Origin: DASYAE01 sp036501535 | Lineage (GTDB): Bacteria; Actinomycetota; Actinomycetes; Streptomycetales; Catenulisporaceae | Reading direction: 5' to 3' | Length of the DNA stretch: 45,374 nt | Assembly: GCA_036501535.1 (NCBI GenBank) | Contig: DASYAE010000201.1 | Span: 1 to 45,374 of the forward strand | Shown: positions 33,815-42,200 of the stretch, piece after piece | Layout of the letters: each line of letters opens with the position of its first letter | Numbering within the stretch: the stretch's first letter is position 1 | The notes under the pieces: model-generated | What the model was told of the DNA's origin: nothing | The model's database searches: none | Seen by the model: only the letters and a program-made list of their open reading frames with translations | Made by a program: the position numbers and the translations under genes

Positions 33815-36055
33815 TCAGGTGATGCTGAGCGAGACGCTGTTCGAGGTGCCGCCGCGGGTGGTCACGGAGACGGTCGCGGTGGTGCCCGGCACGACGGCCC
33901 ACTCGTTGCCCGGGCCCGAGGGCGTGGGCACGGTGAACGTGATCGACGTGTTGGACCAGCTGTCGATCACGAACAGGGCCAGGTCGACCGGGCCGCCCCA
34001 GCTGACGCCGTTGTCGCCGAAGGTCACATAGCGGCCGGCCTGAGCCGCGCCGAAGTGGGTGCCGGTGATGGTGACCTGCTGGCCCGCGGCCGCGGAGGTC
34101 GCCGAGATCGAGGCGATGGTCGGGGCGGCGGGGGTGTTGTTCACCGTGATGTAGTTCAGGTTGATCGCGCCGGTGTCGGAACCGGTGCGCGCGACGGTGA
34201 TCAGGTTCGTGCCGCCGGTGAGCGTGACCGTGCCGGTGACGGTGCCCCAAGTGGTCCACGCCGTGTCGAGGTTGGGGAAGTCGACGGTGACCGGCGTCAT
34301 CACGACGTTGCCGGGCTGGTCGCCGACGCCGACCGTCATGGTGCTGGTGGCGCCGGTTCCGTTGGCGTACCGGTAGGTGATCGTGTAGCTGCCGGCGGTC
34401 GGCGCGTCGACGGCGAAGGTCACGGCCGCATCCGCGTTGGCAGCCTGCAGGTTGTCGACGAAGCCCATGGCCGAGTAGCCCGAGTGGTTGTTGTTGAACA
34501 TCGCGCCGCCGCCCCAGTTCGCGAACGCGGCCTGATACACGGTCGCGCCGCTGCCGGACGGGACGACGTGGACGATCTGTGAGGCGTGCGGGGCCAGCGC
34601 GGTAGAGACCTGGGTCTGGCCGGTGGCGGTGGTGCAGGCCCACAGGTCGTAGACGGTGGCGCTGCCCGAGATGCCGAGGTCGGTGGCGAGGTTGATGGTC
34701 TTGGTCACGGTGCTCGTGTCGTTCCGGTTGAACAGGGCCACCGCCCAGGTGCCGTCCGGCAGCTGGCCGGCCCACCGCTCGGAGTCCCGCGAGCCGGAGT
34801 CGGACGAGTACATGTCGCTGTTGTAGAAGTAGGGCTTGCCGACCAGGCCCTGCCGGCGCAGGCCGAGGACCGCGGTGTTCTGCCAGAGGCTGAGCGCGCC
34901 GCCGATGGTGTCGACCCGGTCGGTGATCGCGAGCTGCGAGCCGGCGACGGTGAACAGGTTGACGGCCGTCTGCTGCTCGGCGGTGGAGGCGAAGCTGCTC
35001 ATCGCCAGGAAGTCGCCGTCCAGGATCAGGCCCGTGCGACCGGAGAGGTGCGCCCAGCCGGTGAAGCCGAGGAACGGGTTGTTCCACTGGCTCCAGTCGT
35101 CCTGCCAGGTCTGCCGGCCGGCGCTGAGCCAGGCCCAGCCGCCGGTGGTCATGTCGGCGTCGATGCGGACCGAGTCGCCGTAAAGGATCTCGTTGGCGGC
35201 GTTGTTGAACAGGTTCGGCATCACGACGCTGACCTCGATGCCGCTGCCGGCGGCCTCGGCGATCCAGGACAGGGCGGTGGCGTAGTCCGCGCTGCCGTGG
35301 TCGACGCCCACGGTGCCGACGTTCTGGTCGAAGCCGGACTCGTACCAGGCCCAGAAGTCGGTGCGCAGGAAGGCCACGCCCATGTTCTTGAAGTAGTCCA
35401 CGTAGCCCTGGACGTACTCCTTGGCGCCGTTCGCGTTGACGTTGACCCAGTAGATCTCGTCGTCGGAGTTCAGCACGTCGCCGCTGTTGACGATGTCCGC
35501 GACGGGGATGCTCGTGCCCACGACGGTGATCGAGGTGTTCTCGACGGCGCTGGCGGCCACCCACATCGGGTTGTAGTAGACGCCGAGCTTCATGCCGAGG
35601 CCCTTGAGGTAGTTCGCGTAGTAGGACCAGTTGTTGGCCCACGAGTCGCTGTAGCTGGTGATGTAGCCGTTCGAGTTCGTGGTCTGCGTGTAGTCCACCC
35701 ACCCGTCGGTGCAGCACATCGTGTAGCCGTAGGGCGCCAGGTTCTGCGAGACCCAGGTGATGTTCTGCTGCCAGACGCTCTCGGGCAGCGTGGCGTTGTT
35801 GTTGTAGTCCCAGCTGTACGGCGACCAGTACTGCGGGCCGGGGCCGCTGCGCGTGTAGACGCTGTTGCGGCTGGTGACCGGGAGGGCGACGGCCGCCGCG
35901 GCGGCGAGCGCCGCCTGGATCGGCGCCTCGGGCGCGCCGGGGGCCGCGGTGCCCGGGCGGGGCGCGGCGGCGGGGCCGCGGTCGGCGAACGCCACCAGGG
36001 AGCCGGCCGCCGCGGCGCCGGTGCCGCGGAGCAGGGCTCGGCGGGAGATGCTCAT
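33815..36055 (-). CDS. Tat-exported glycoside hydrolase with carbohydrate-binding and IPT-like domains
   Basis: This 746-residue secreted protein starts with a twin-arginine signal (SRRALLRG, then an Ala-rich hydrophobic stretch). The catalytic part (about 60-480) looks like a clan-D alpha-galactosidase-type barrel: KLGVYYNP, FLRTDFWAWY with a candidate nucleophile Asp near 233, and RIDADM with a candidate acid near 300. A CBM35/CBM6-like domain follows (about 505-640, with GFVDN and INLNYITV), then a C-terminal IPT/TIG-like beta-sandwich (about 645-746, ITGTHFG). I infer it breaks down an extracellular galactoside or related glycan that is then imported by the ABC system nearby. Substrate and exact GH family are uncertain. 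It is divergent from the first ROK regulator. Confidence 0.75.
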   Translation of the reverse strand: MSISRRALLRGTGAAAAGSLVAFADRGPAAAPRPGTAAPGAPEAPIQAALAAAAAVALPVTSRNSVYTRSGPGPQYWSPYSWDYNNNATLPESVWQQNITWVSQNLAPYGYTMCCTDGWVDYTQTTNSNGYITSYSDSWANNWSYYANYLKGLGMKLGVYYNPMWVAASAVENTSITVVGTSIPVADIVNSGDVLNSDDEIYWVNVNANGAKEYVQGYVDYFKNMGVAFLRTDFWAWYESGFDQNVGTVGVDHGSADYATALSWIAEAAGSGIEVSVVMPNLFNNAANEILYGDSVRIDADMTTGGWAWLSAGRQTWQDDWSQWNNPFLGFTGWAHLSGRTGLILDGDFLAMSSFASTAEQQTAVNLFTVAGSQLAITDRVDTIGGALSLWQNTAVLGLRRQGLVGKPYFYNSDMYSSDSGSRDSERWAGQLPDGTWAVALFNRNDTSTVTKTINLATDLGISGSATVYDLWACTTATGQTQVSTALAPHASQIVHVVPSGSGATVYQAAFANWGGGAMFNNNHSGYSAMGFVDNLQAANADAAVTFAVDAPTAGSYTITYRYANGTGATSTMTVGVGDQPGNVVMTPVTVDFPNLDTAWTTWGTVTGTVTLTGGTNLITVARTGSDTGAINLNYITVNNTPAAPTIASISATSAAAGQQVTITGTHFGAAQAGRYVTFGDNGVSWGGPVDLALFVIDSWSNTSITFTVPTPSGPGNEWAVVPGTTATVSVTTRGGTSNSVSLSIT

Positions 36056-36117
36056 CGTTGATGCCTCCAGTGCCGGTCGCGGCCGTCGTGGGCGCGGCTG
36101 GGGTGAGTGTCGCGAAG

Positions 36118-36141
36118 ATAATTTCTCCTGTCAATAAATAA
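36118..36141 (-). promoter_or_regulatory. Promoter/ROK operator candidate of the glycoside hydrolase
   Basis: Read on the minus strand this 24-base stretch contains TTATTT, then TTGACA (36129-36134, a good -35 box), then GAAATTAT. TTATTT and AAATTAT form imperfect NagC/Mlc-like half-sites. A similar arrangement lies before both ROK genes, so I infer a shared ROK-controlled promoter. Confidence 0.45.
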
Positions 36142-36206
36142 GAGCTCACATGCCATACGCTCGCTGAGCCTGGACCCGCGGTGCGGCTCGGAGGGCCCGG
36201 AGCGCC

Positions 36207-36236
36207 TTATCATGACCCAGGAAACTATGTCCCCAG
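36207..36236 (+). promoter_or_regulatory. ROK operator candidate before the first ROK gene
   Basis: The stretch contains TTATC, ATGACCCAGGAAACTAT and ATGTCCCCAG. The pattern TGACCCA-x-GAAA matches the site before the second ROK gene, and CTATGTCCCCAG is, reversed, almost identical to CTGGGGACATAC at 37576-37587. Confidence 0.4.
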
Positions 36237-36258
36237 ACAGGCAGGTGGGGAGCCCGAA

Positions 36259-37473
36259 ATGACGATAGGCCGGGACCAGATCACCATCGGGCTGTCCGCC
36301 GTCGCCGCACGGCCGGGCGCGGCCGACCGCGGCGCGGACGGCACCCGGGCCCAGCTGTTCGCCGAGATCCTCACGGCCGGGCCGGTCTCGCGCACGCAGC
36401 TGGCGCAGCGCAGCGGCCTGTCGCAGTCCACGGTCACGAAGGTCGTCAACCCGATGATCGAGGCCGGGTTCGTGACCGAGACCGGGGAGCACGCGCACGG
36501 CCTCGGGCGCCCGCAGCGGCTGCTCGACGTCGCCGCGGACCGCCACGCGGCGATCGGAGTGAAGATCGGTCCGGGCGCGGTCACCGGCGTGCTCACCGAC
36601 CTGCGCGCGCGGGTGCTCGACCGGCGGGCCAGGCTGCTGACGGCCGGTCACGACCCGTCCGCGGCGCTCTCCGCCGCGGCCGCGGTGGTCTGGGACCTGC
36701 TCGCCGGGCACCCGGGCGTGCGGGACAAGCTCATCGGTGTCGGCGTGGGGCTCGGCGGTCATGTCGAGGGCGACGGGCGCGTGGTGCACTCCAGCGTGCT
36801 CGGCTGGAGCGACGTCGCGGTGAGCGCGCCGCTGGCCGCGGCCACCGGGGTGCCCACCATCGTGGAGAACGACGTCGGCGCGCTCGCGGTCGCGGAGCGC
36901 TGGTTCGGCGCGGGCCGCGACGTGCACGGCTTCGCGCTGGTGACCGTCGGCCCGGGGATCGGGTGCGGGCTGGTCCTCGGCGGCGTGCTGCTCACCGGTG
37001 TCAACGGCCTGGCCGGCGAGCTCGGGCACATCCCGATGATGCGCGGCGGCGCGCAGTGCACCTGCGGCAGCAGCGGCTGCCTGGAGACGCTGGCCTCGGA
37101 TTCCGCGGTGCTGCGGCAGATCGCGGAGAGCGGCGGCGCGGACTATCCGGGCATCGAGGAGGCGGTCGCCGCGGCGCGCGCCGGCGACCCGCTGGCCGTC
37201 GCGGCGTTCGAGGACATGGGCGAGGCGCTCGGTCGCGCGCTGGCCATCGTGTGCAACCTGGTCAACCCCGGTCGCATCGTGCTCGCCGGTGAGCGGGCGA
37301 GTGCTTTCGACCTGTTCGGGTCCTCCTGCATCAAGGCGTGGCGCCAGCACGCCTTCTCCACCGCGGCCGAGCGGTGCGAGCTGATCGTCGACGAGACCGA
37401 GGACGACGCGCTGTGGGCGCGCGGAGCCGCGTGCCTCGTGATCCGGGACGCGGTCGGAGCGGATCAGACGTAG
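36259..37473 (+). CDS. ROK-family transcriptional regulator 1
   Basis: This protein of about 404 residues has an N-terminal winged helix-turn-helix (about 30-85, with SRTQLAQRSGLSQSTVTK) and a C-terminal ROK sugar-kinase-like domain. The ROK zinc motif is present as GHIPMMRGGAQCTCGSSGCLE. Such proteins usually repress sugar uptake and hydrolase genes and release DNA on binding a sugar. Whether kinase activity remains cannot be told. The ATG at 36259 has GTGGGG eight bases upstream. It is divergent from the secreted glycoside hydrolase and precedes a second ROK gene, so it likely controls this carbohydrate locus. Confidence 0.88.
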   Translation: MTIGRDQITIGLSAVAARPGAADRGADGTRAQLFAEILTAGPVSRTQLAQRSGLSQSTVTKVVNPMIEAGFVTETGEHAHGLGRPQRLLDVAADRHAAIGVKIGPGAVTGVLTDLRARVLDRRARLLTAGHDPSAALSAAAAVVWDLLAGHPGVRDKLIGVGVGLGGHVEGDGRVVHSSVLGWSDVAVSAPLAAATGVPTIVENDVGALAVAERWFGAGRDVHGFALVTVGPGIGCGLVLGGVLLTGVNGLAGELGHIPMMRGGAQCTCGSSGCLETLASDSAVLRQIAESGGADYPGIEEAVAAARAGDPLAVAAFEDMGEALGRALAIVCNLVNPGRIVLAGERASAFDLFGSSCIKAWRQHAFSTAAERCELIVDETEDDALWARGAACLVIRDAVGADQT

Positions 37474-37550
37474 TACACCGAATCGGTCGGAAAGCCCGCA
37501 AATTCGATCACTGATCGGCTGCTTCGCGGGCACGTCTGGATAACGGTTAA

Positions 37551-37588
37551 TTTATTTCTTGACCCACGAAAATTGCTGGGGACATACT
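37551..37588 (+). promoter_or_regulatory. Promoter and ROK operator candidate before the second ROK gene
   Basis: TTGACC (37559-37564) and CATACT (37583-37588) are separated by 18 bases and could form a sigma-70-type promoter. Overlapping it are TTTC, nine bases, GAAA, an inverted repeat, and CTGGGGACATAC, whose reverse complement also lies before the first ROK gene. Confidence 0.45.
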
Positions 37589-37687
37589 CCCGTAACGTCC
37601 GGCGTAGCACGCCGGCGGTCCCCGGCACCGGCGCGGCTACCCGGTCCTCGGACCCTCAACGGGCGATCGGATCCGGGAAGGACACGC

Positions 37688-38875
37688 GTGGGCGCGGTGA
37701 TCGGGGTGCTGGGCGAGGCCACCCGTGCGGAGATCTTCGGGCAGGTGCTCACCGCCGGCCCGATCTCCCGCGCGGCGCTGGCCACCCGGCTCGGCCTCTC
37801 GCCGTCCACGGTCACCCGGCTGCTGCCGGCACTGCTCGAGGCCGACTACATCCGCGAGCAGCCGGAGTCCTCCCCGGCCGCGGGCCCCGGCCGCCCGCAG
37901 CGGCTGCTCAGCGTGAACCTCGAGCGCCACCTGGTGGTGGGCCTGAAGATCGCGCCCGGCCTGGTCTCCGGCGTGGTCACCGACATGGGCGCGCGGGTGC
38001 TCGGGCGGGCCGAGTTCCAGATCGACGGCTGCTCCGTGCAGACCGCGCTGACTGCGGCCGGCCGCCTGACCGGCCGGCTCCTGGCCGGGATCCCGGACGG
38101 CGCCGCGCGCGCCCTCGGCGTCGGCGTCGGGCTCAGCGGCCACGTCGACGCGGACTCGGGGCACTGCCGCTACTCCGGCCTCCTCGGCTGGCGCGACGTG
38201 GACGTGGCCGGCCCGCTCTGCACGCTGACCGGGCTCCCGGTGGTCGTCGGCAACGATGTCAACGCCCTGGTCGTGGCGCAGCGCTGGTTCGGCGCGGGCC
38301 GCGAGGCGGACACCTTCGCCGTGGTCACCACCGGCGCGGGCATCGGCTGCGGGCTGCTGGTCGGCGGGGCGCTGTTCACCGGATCCAGCGGGCTGGCCGC
38401 GGAGTTCGGCCACATCCCGATCGACCCGGCCGGCCCGGCCTGCACCTGCGGGCGCCGCGGTTGCCTCGAGGCGCTGGCCTGCTTCGCGGCGATCCTGAAC
38501 CGGCTGCGGCAGGTCGGCCTGCCCCAGCCGGACATCGAGACGGCCGCGGCGCTGGCCCGGCGCGAGCCCGCGTCAGGCGACCCGGACGCGCCCGCGGCGC
38601 GGGCGGCCTTCGCGGCCGCGGGCGACGCGCTCGGCCGGGGGCTGGCCACCCTCTGCAACCTGATCAATCCCGAGCTGGTGATCCTGGCCGGCGAGGGAGT
38701 GTCCGTATACGACCTGATGGGCCAGGCGATCCAGGACGCCCTCGCCCATCACGCCTTCTCGACCGCCGCGGCCGACTGCGCCGTGCTGGTCGATCCGGTC
38801 GACGGCGACATGTGGACGCGCGGGGCGGCCTGCCTCGTGCTGCGGGCTACCGTCCGCGCTCCGCTGCTGTCGTAA
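37688..38875 (+). CDS. ROK-family transcriptional regulator 2
   Basis: This 395-residue protein has an N-terminal winged helix-turn-helix (SRAALATRLGLSPSTVTR) and a ROK domain with the zinc motif GHIPIDPAGPACTCGRRGCLE. It is a paralogue of the regulator just upstream. I chose the GTG at 37688, preceded by GGGAAGGA five bases away, rather than the upstream frame beginning at 37559, whose first 43 residues show no family similarity and overlap the putative promoter. It ends 70 bases before the sugar-binding lipoprotein gene and probably regulates the importer and glucosidase in response to a sugar. Confidence 0.88.
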   Translation: MGAVIGVLGEATRAEIFGQVLTAGPISRAALATRLGLSPSTVTRLLPALLEADYIREQPESSPAAGPGRPQRLLSVNLERHLVVGLKIAPGLVSGVVTDMGARVLGRAEFQIDGCSVQTALTAAGRLTGRLLAGIPDGAARALGVGVGLSGHVDADSGHCRYSGLLGWRDVDVAGPLCTLTGLPVVVGNDVNALVVAQRWFGAGREADTFAVVTTGAGIGCGLLVGGALFTGSSGLAAEFGHIPIDPAGPACTCGRRGCLEALACFAAILNRLRQVGLPQPDIETAAALARREPASGDPDAPAARAAFAAAGDALGRGLATLCNLINPELVILAGEGVSVYDLMGQAIQDALAHHAFSTAAADCAVLVDPVDGDMWTRGAACLVLRATVRAPLLS

Positions 38876-38945
38876 GTCCACCCTCGAAGAAACCCGCCCG
38901 CCTGCGGCCGCCCCCCTGGCCGCACGATCCGCAAGGAAGCGATCG

Positions 38946-40265
38946 ATGAGAATAACGAACAAGCGCAGGCAAACGGCCATGGCCGTGACCGCTGCGGCCG
39001 TGCTGGCTCTGGGCACCGCCTGCTCCTCGTCGGGCTCCTCGACTCCGGCGGCCACGGGGTCGGCCAGCGGCACCATCACCTGGTTCGCCAACCAGTTCGG
39101 CCCGACCACCGTCGACGTCCGCAAGACCCTGATCGCGGACTTCGAGAAGGCCTACCCGAACATCAAGGTCAACCTGGAGCAGGCGCCGAGCGACTCGGAC
39201 ACCTACCGCTCCACGCTGGTCACCCAGATCTCCGGCGGCTCGAGCAGCTTCGACGTCTACAACGGCGACGTGGTCTGGCCGGCCCAGTTCGGCAAGCAGA
39301 GCCTCGCGCTCCCGCTGAACTCGTACTTCGACTCGAGCTACTGGAACACCTTCTCCAAGGGCCTGGTCACCAGCCTGACCTACAACAAGCAGACCTACGC
39401 GGTGCCGCTGTTCACCGACAACGCGTTCCTGTTCTACCGCAAGGACCTGCTGCAGCAGGCGAACCTGCCGGTGCCGACCACCTGGGAGCAGTTGCAGACC
39501 GAGGCCGCCAAGCTGCAGAGCCTCGGCCTGGTCAAGTACGGCTTCGCCGCGCAGTTCGACTCCTACGAGGGCCTGACCTGCGACTGGACCGAGTTCGCCG
39601 CCGACGCGGGGGCGGCCAGCGTCAACGCCGACGGCACCAAGTCCACCATCGACTCGGCCGCGGCGCAGAAGGCGCTGACCTACATGCGGGGCCTGATCAG
39701 CTCGGGCGTCGCGCCGGCCGCGATCACCACCTTCCAGGAGCAGCAGTCCGAGTCGCTGTTCACCTCCGGCCAGGTCGCGTTCCTGCGCAACTGGACCTAC
39801 GCGTACGCGGACTCGAACACCCCGGGCACCTCGCAGGTCGTGGGCAAGGTCGGCGTGACGAACCTGCCGACGTTCCAGGGCGAGACCGGTCCGGGCTACT
39901 CGGTCACCGGCGGCTGGAACCTGTACATCAACCCGCACAGCAAGAACATCGCCGCCGACGTCGACTTCCTCAAGTGGATGACCGGCACCCAGGCGCAGAC
40001 GATCATGGCCGAGCAGGGCGGCGAGATCCCGGTCGTGGCGAGCGTGCTGCAGAACGCGCAGGTGCAGGCCTCGAACCCGGCCTACCCGATCGCGGCGAAG
40101 AACAAGCTCAACGCCCGCCCCTCGTACGTGCCGCAGTACTCGCAGATCAGTGAGGCGATCTACAACAACATCAACGCCGCGCTGTCCGGCTCGGTGAGCC
40201 CGCAGTCCGCGCTGTCCGCAGCCAACAGCCAGATCAACACGGCGCTGGCCAGCAACGGACTGTGA
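38946..40265 (+). CDS. ABC sugar transporter, substrate-binding lipoprotein
   Basis: This 439-residue protein is a family-1 extracellular solute-binding protein for oligosaccharides. It has a positively charged N-terminus, a hydrophobic stretch and a lipoprotein cleavage site at ALGTAC (Cys26), followed by a Ser/Thr/Gly-rich tether. The mature domain has typical features such as FEKAYPNIKV, YAVPLFTDN, FYRKDLL and GGWNLYINP. It would capture an alpha-glucoside or similar sugar outside the membrane and pass it to the two permeases that follow. A strong hairpin after its stop may raise its level relative to the permeases. The exact sugar cannot be read from the sequence. Confidence 0.92.
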   Translation: MRITNKRRQTAMAVTAAAVLALGTACSSSGSSTPAATGSASGTITWFANQFGPTTVDVRKTLIADFEKAYPNIKVNLEQAPSDSDTYRSTLVTQISGGSSSFDVYNGDVVWPAQFGKQSLALPLNSYFDSSYWNTFSKGLVTSLTYNKQTYAVPLFTDNAFLFYRKDLLQQANLPVPTTWEQLQTEAAKLQSLGLVKYGFAAQFDSYEGLTCDWTEFAADAGAASVNADGTKSTIDSAAAQKALTYMRGLISSGVAPAAITTFQEQQSESLFTSGQVAFLRNWTYAYADSNTPGTSQVVGKVGVTNLPTFQGETGPGYSVTGGWNLYINPHSKNIAADVDFLKWMTGTQAQTIMAEQGGEIPVVASVLQNAQVQASNPAYPIAAKNKLNARPSYVPQYSQISEAIYNNINAALSGSVSPQSALSAANSQINTALASNGL

Positions 40266-40271
40266 CGCACG

Positions 40272-40306
40272 CCGGGCGGGCCGCGCCGCACCCGCGGCCC
40301 GCCCGG
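40272..40306. terminator. Hairpin between binding-protein and permease genes
   Basis: Perfect 14-base arms (40272-40285 and 40293-40306) with a seven-base loop lie seven bases after the binding-protein stop. Such hairpins in sugar ABC operons usually stabilise the upstream message or partly end transcription. Confidence 0.7.
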
Positions 40307-40357
40307 TACCGCGTTTGCCCACCCCTGTCCTGCTTTTCCCTTCCGGTGGAGTGAGAT

Positions 40358-41311
40358 GTGACAACCACAGACGCCCGCACCACACCGCCCCTCCTGGGCG
40401 CCGGCGGTCGGCGCTCCCGCAGTTCCCTGAGACGCTCGTCGGCCCGGCTCGGCTGGGCGTTCTCGGCGCCGGCCCTGCTGGTCGTCGCGGCGGTGCTGAT
40501 CTTCCCCATCGTCTTCTCGGTGGTGATGTCGTTCAACCACGTGAACGTGACCGGCAACGGGTTCCAGCTCAACGGCCTGACCGGGCAGAACTACTCGATC
40601 CTGTTCGGCTCGCAGCGCTACTGGCACGACCTCGAGTTCACCTTCGGGTACACCGTGGTCACCGTGACGGTCGAGATGATCCTCGGCACTCTCGTCGCGC
40701 TCGTGCTCGAACGGCTCACCGTGGCCCGCGGCTGGCTGATGGCGCTGCTGCTGCTGCCGTGGGCGCTGATCACCGTCGTCTCCGCGCAGCTGTGGGCCTA
40801 CATCTACAACGGCGTGTACGGCGTGGCCGACGCGATCTTCAACAGCGTCGGCGTGCACAACCTCAACGTCCTGGGCACCCCGATGCAGGCCTCGATCGCG
40901 ATGGGCGTGGCCGACGTCTGGAAGACCACCCCGTTCGTGGCCATCATGGTGCTCGCCGGGCTGGTGATGCTGCCGGGCGAGGTCGTCGAGGCGGCCCGCA
41001 TCGACGGCGCGAACGCCTGGAAGATCTTCTGGCGGGTCCGGCTGCCGCTGCTGCGCCCGGCGCTCGCGGTGGCCGTGATGTTCCGCATCCTGCAGGCGTT
41101 CGGCCTGTTCGACCTGCCGTACGTGCTGACCGGCGGCGGACCGGGCACCAGCACCGAGTCGCTCGCCCTGCTCGGCTACAAGGTCCTGTTCAACGACCTC
41201 GAGTTCGGACCCGGCGCGGCGGTCGCGGCGAGCACCGCGGTGATCGTGCTGGTGGTCTGCCTGCTGTTCCTCAAGGTATTCCGCACCCAGGTCGGCGAGC
41301 AGGAGGACTGA
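40358..41311 (+). CDS. ABC sugar permease, MalF-like
   Basis: This 317-residue membrane protein has a short cytoplasmic N-terminus and about six transmembrane segments, beginning with FSAPALLVVAAVLIFPIVF. The cytoplasmic EAA loop reads EVVEAARIDGANAWKIFWRV and contacts the ATPase. The start is GTG at 40358 with GGAG upstream. It pairs with the following permease, three bases downstream. No ATPase gene is in the window, which is usual in actinomycetes, where one shared ATPase (MsiK) drives several sugar importers. Confidence 0.93.
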   Translation: MTTTDARTTPPLLGAGGRRSRSSLRRSSARLGWAFSAPALLVVAAVLIFPIVFSVVMSFNHVNVTGNGFQLNGLTGQNYSILFGSQRYWHDLEFTFGYTVVTVTVEMILGTLVALVLERLTVARGWLMALLLLPWALITVVSAQLWAYIYNGVYGVADAIFNSVGVHNLNVLGTPMQASIAMGVADVWKTTPFVAIMVLAGLVMLPGEVVEAARIDGANAWKIFWRVRLPLLRPALAVAVMFRILQAFGLFDLPYVLTGGGPGTSTESLALLGYKVLFNDLEFGPGAAVAASTAVIVLVVCLLFLKVFRTQVGEQED

Positions 41312-41314
41312 CCC

Positions 41315-42139
41315 ATGGCCCGACGTCGCAGGAAGAACCTCGGCACCAACATCGCCGCGCTGGTCATCGCCGCGTTCGTGGCGCTGCCGCTGTACTGGAT
41401 GATCGCCTCGAGCTTCAAGGGCCAGGTCGACATCACCTCGGCCGCCGCGGTCCCGCCGCACCCGACCACCGCGAACTACGGCAACGCCTTCTCGAACTAC
41501 AACTTCGGCCGGTACCTGTTGAACTCGGCGGTCGTCGCCGTCTGCACGACGGTGATCGTGCTGGGGCTCGGCACGTTCGCCGGGTACGCGCTGGCCCGCC
41601 TGCCGATGCGCGGCAAGACCTCGATCATGACGGCGCTGCTGATGATCTCGCTGTTCCCCACGATCGCCGTGGTCGCGCCGCTCTACCTGTTGCTGCGCGA
41701 CATCGGCTGGCTGAACAGCTACCAGGGCCTGGTGCTCTCGTACACTGCGCTCATGCTGCCGTTCTCCATCTGGATCCTGCGCAACTTCTTCCTCGGCATC
41801 CCCAAGGCCATGGAGGAGAGCGCGCGGGTCGACGGCGCCGGCCCGGTGCGCACGGTGATCCAGGTGATCCTGCCGCAGGCGCTGCCGGGCCTGTTCACCG
41901 CCGGCGTGTTCACGTTCGTCGCCGCCTGGACCGAGTTCATCATCGCGCTGACGCTGAACAACGCGGACCAGTACCGGACCATCGCGGTGGGCATCGCGCT
42001 GTTCGGCGGCCAGTTCACCACGCCGTACGGGACCATCTTCGCCGCCTCGGCGGTCGCGATGCTCCCGATCGCGATCCTGGTCCTCGTCTTCCGCCGCGCG
42101 GTGGTCTCCGGACTGACCGCCGGGGCGGTCAAGGGCTGA
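41315..42139 (+). CDS. ABC sugar permease, MalG-like
   Basis: This 274-residue membrane protein has about six transmembrane segments and the EAA loop EESARVDGAGPVRTVIQV followed by LPQALPG. Its ATG comes three bases after the stop of the MalF-like partner, so the two are translated together. It completes the importer channel with that protein. The next gene, an intracellular alpha-glucosidase, would split the imported sugar. Confidence 0.93.
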   Translation: MARRRRKNLGTNIAALVIAAFVALPLYWMIASSFKGQVDITSAAAVPPHPTTANYGNAFSNYNFGRYLLNSAVVAVCTTVIVLGLGTFAGYALARLPMRGKTSIMTALLMISLFPTIAVVAPLYLLLRDIGWLNSYQGLVLSYTALMLPFSIWILRNFFLGIPKAMEESARVDGAGPVRTVIQVILPQALPGLFTAGVFTFVAAWTEFIIALTLNNADQYRTIAVGIALFGGQFTTPYGTIFAASAVAMLPIAILVLVFRRAVVSGLTAGAVKG

Positions 42140-42200
42140 TCCGATCCGACTCCCGACCGGCGTACCTCCCCGCAGCTGAAGTTGAAAGGCCCTCACAACC

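Noticed and set aside
33807..36149. A 780-residue frame overlapping the glycoside hydrolase on the same strand
   Set aside because: It is rich in Arg, Gly and His and has no signal peptide or domain; the overlapping frame has a Tat signal and recognisable domains.
36259..38875. The two ROK proteins as sugar kinases
   Set aside because: Both have N-terminal helix-turn-helix domains and upstream operator-like motifs, so a regulatory role is favoured.
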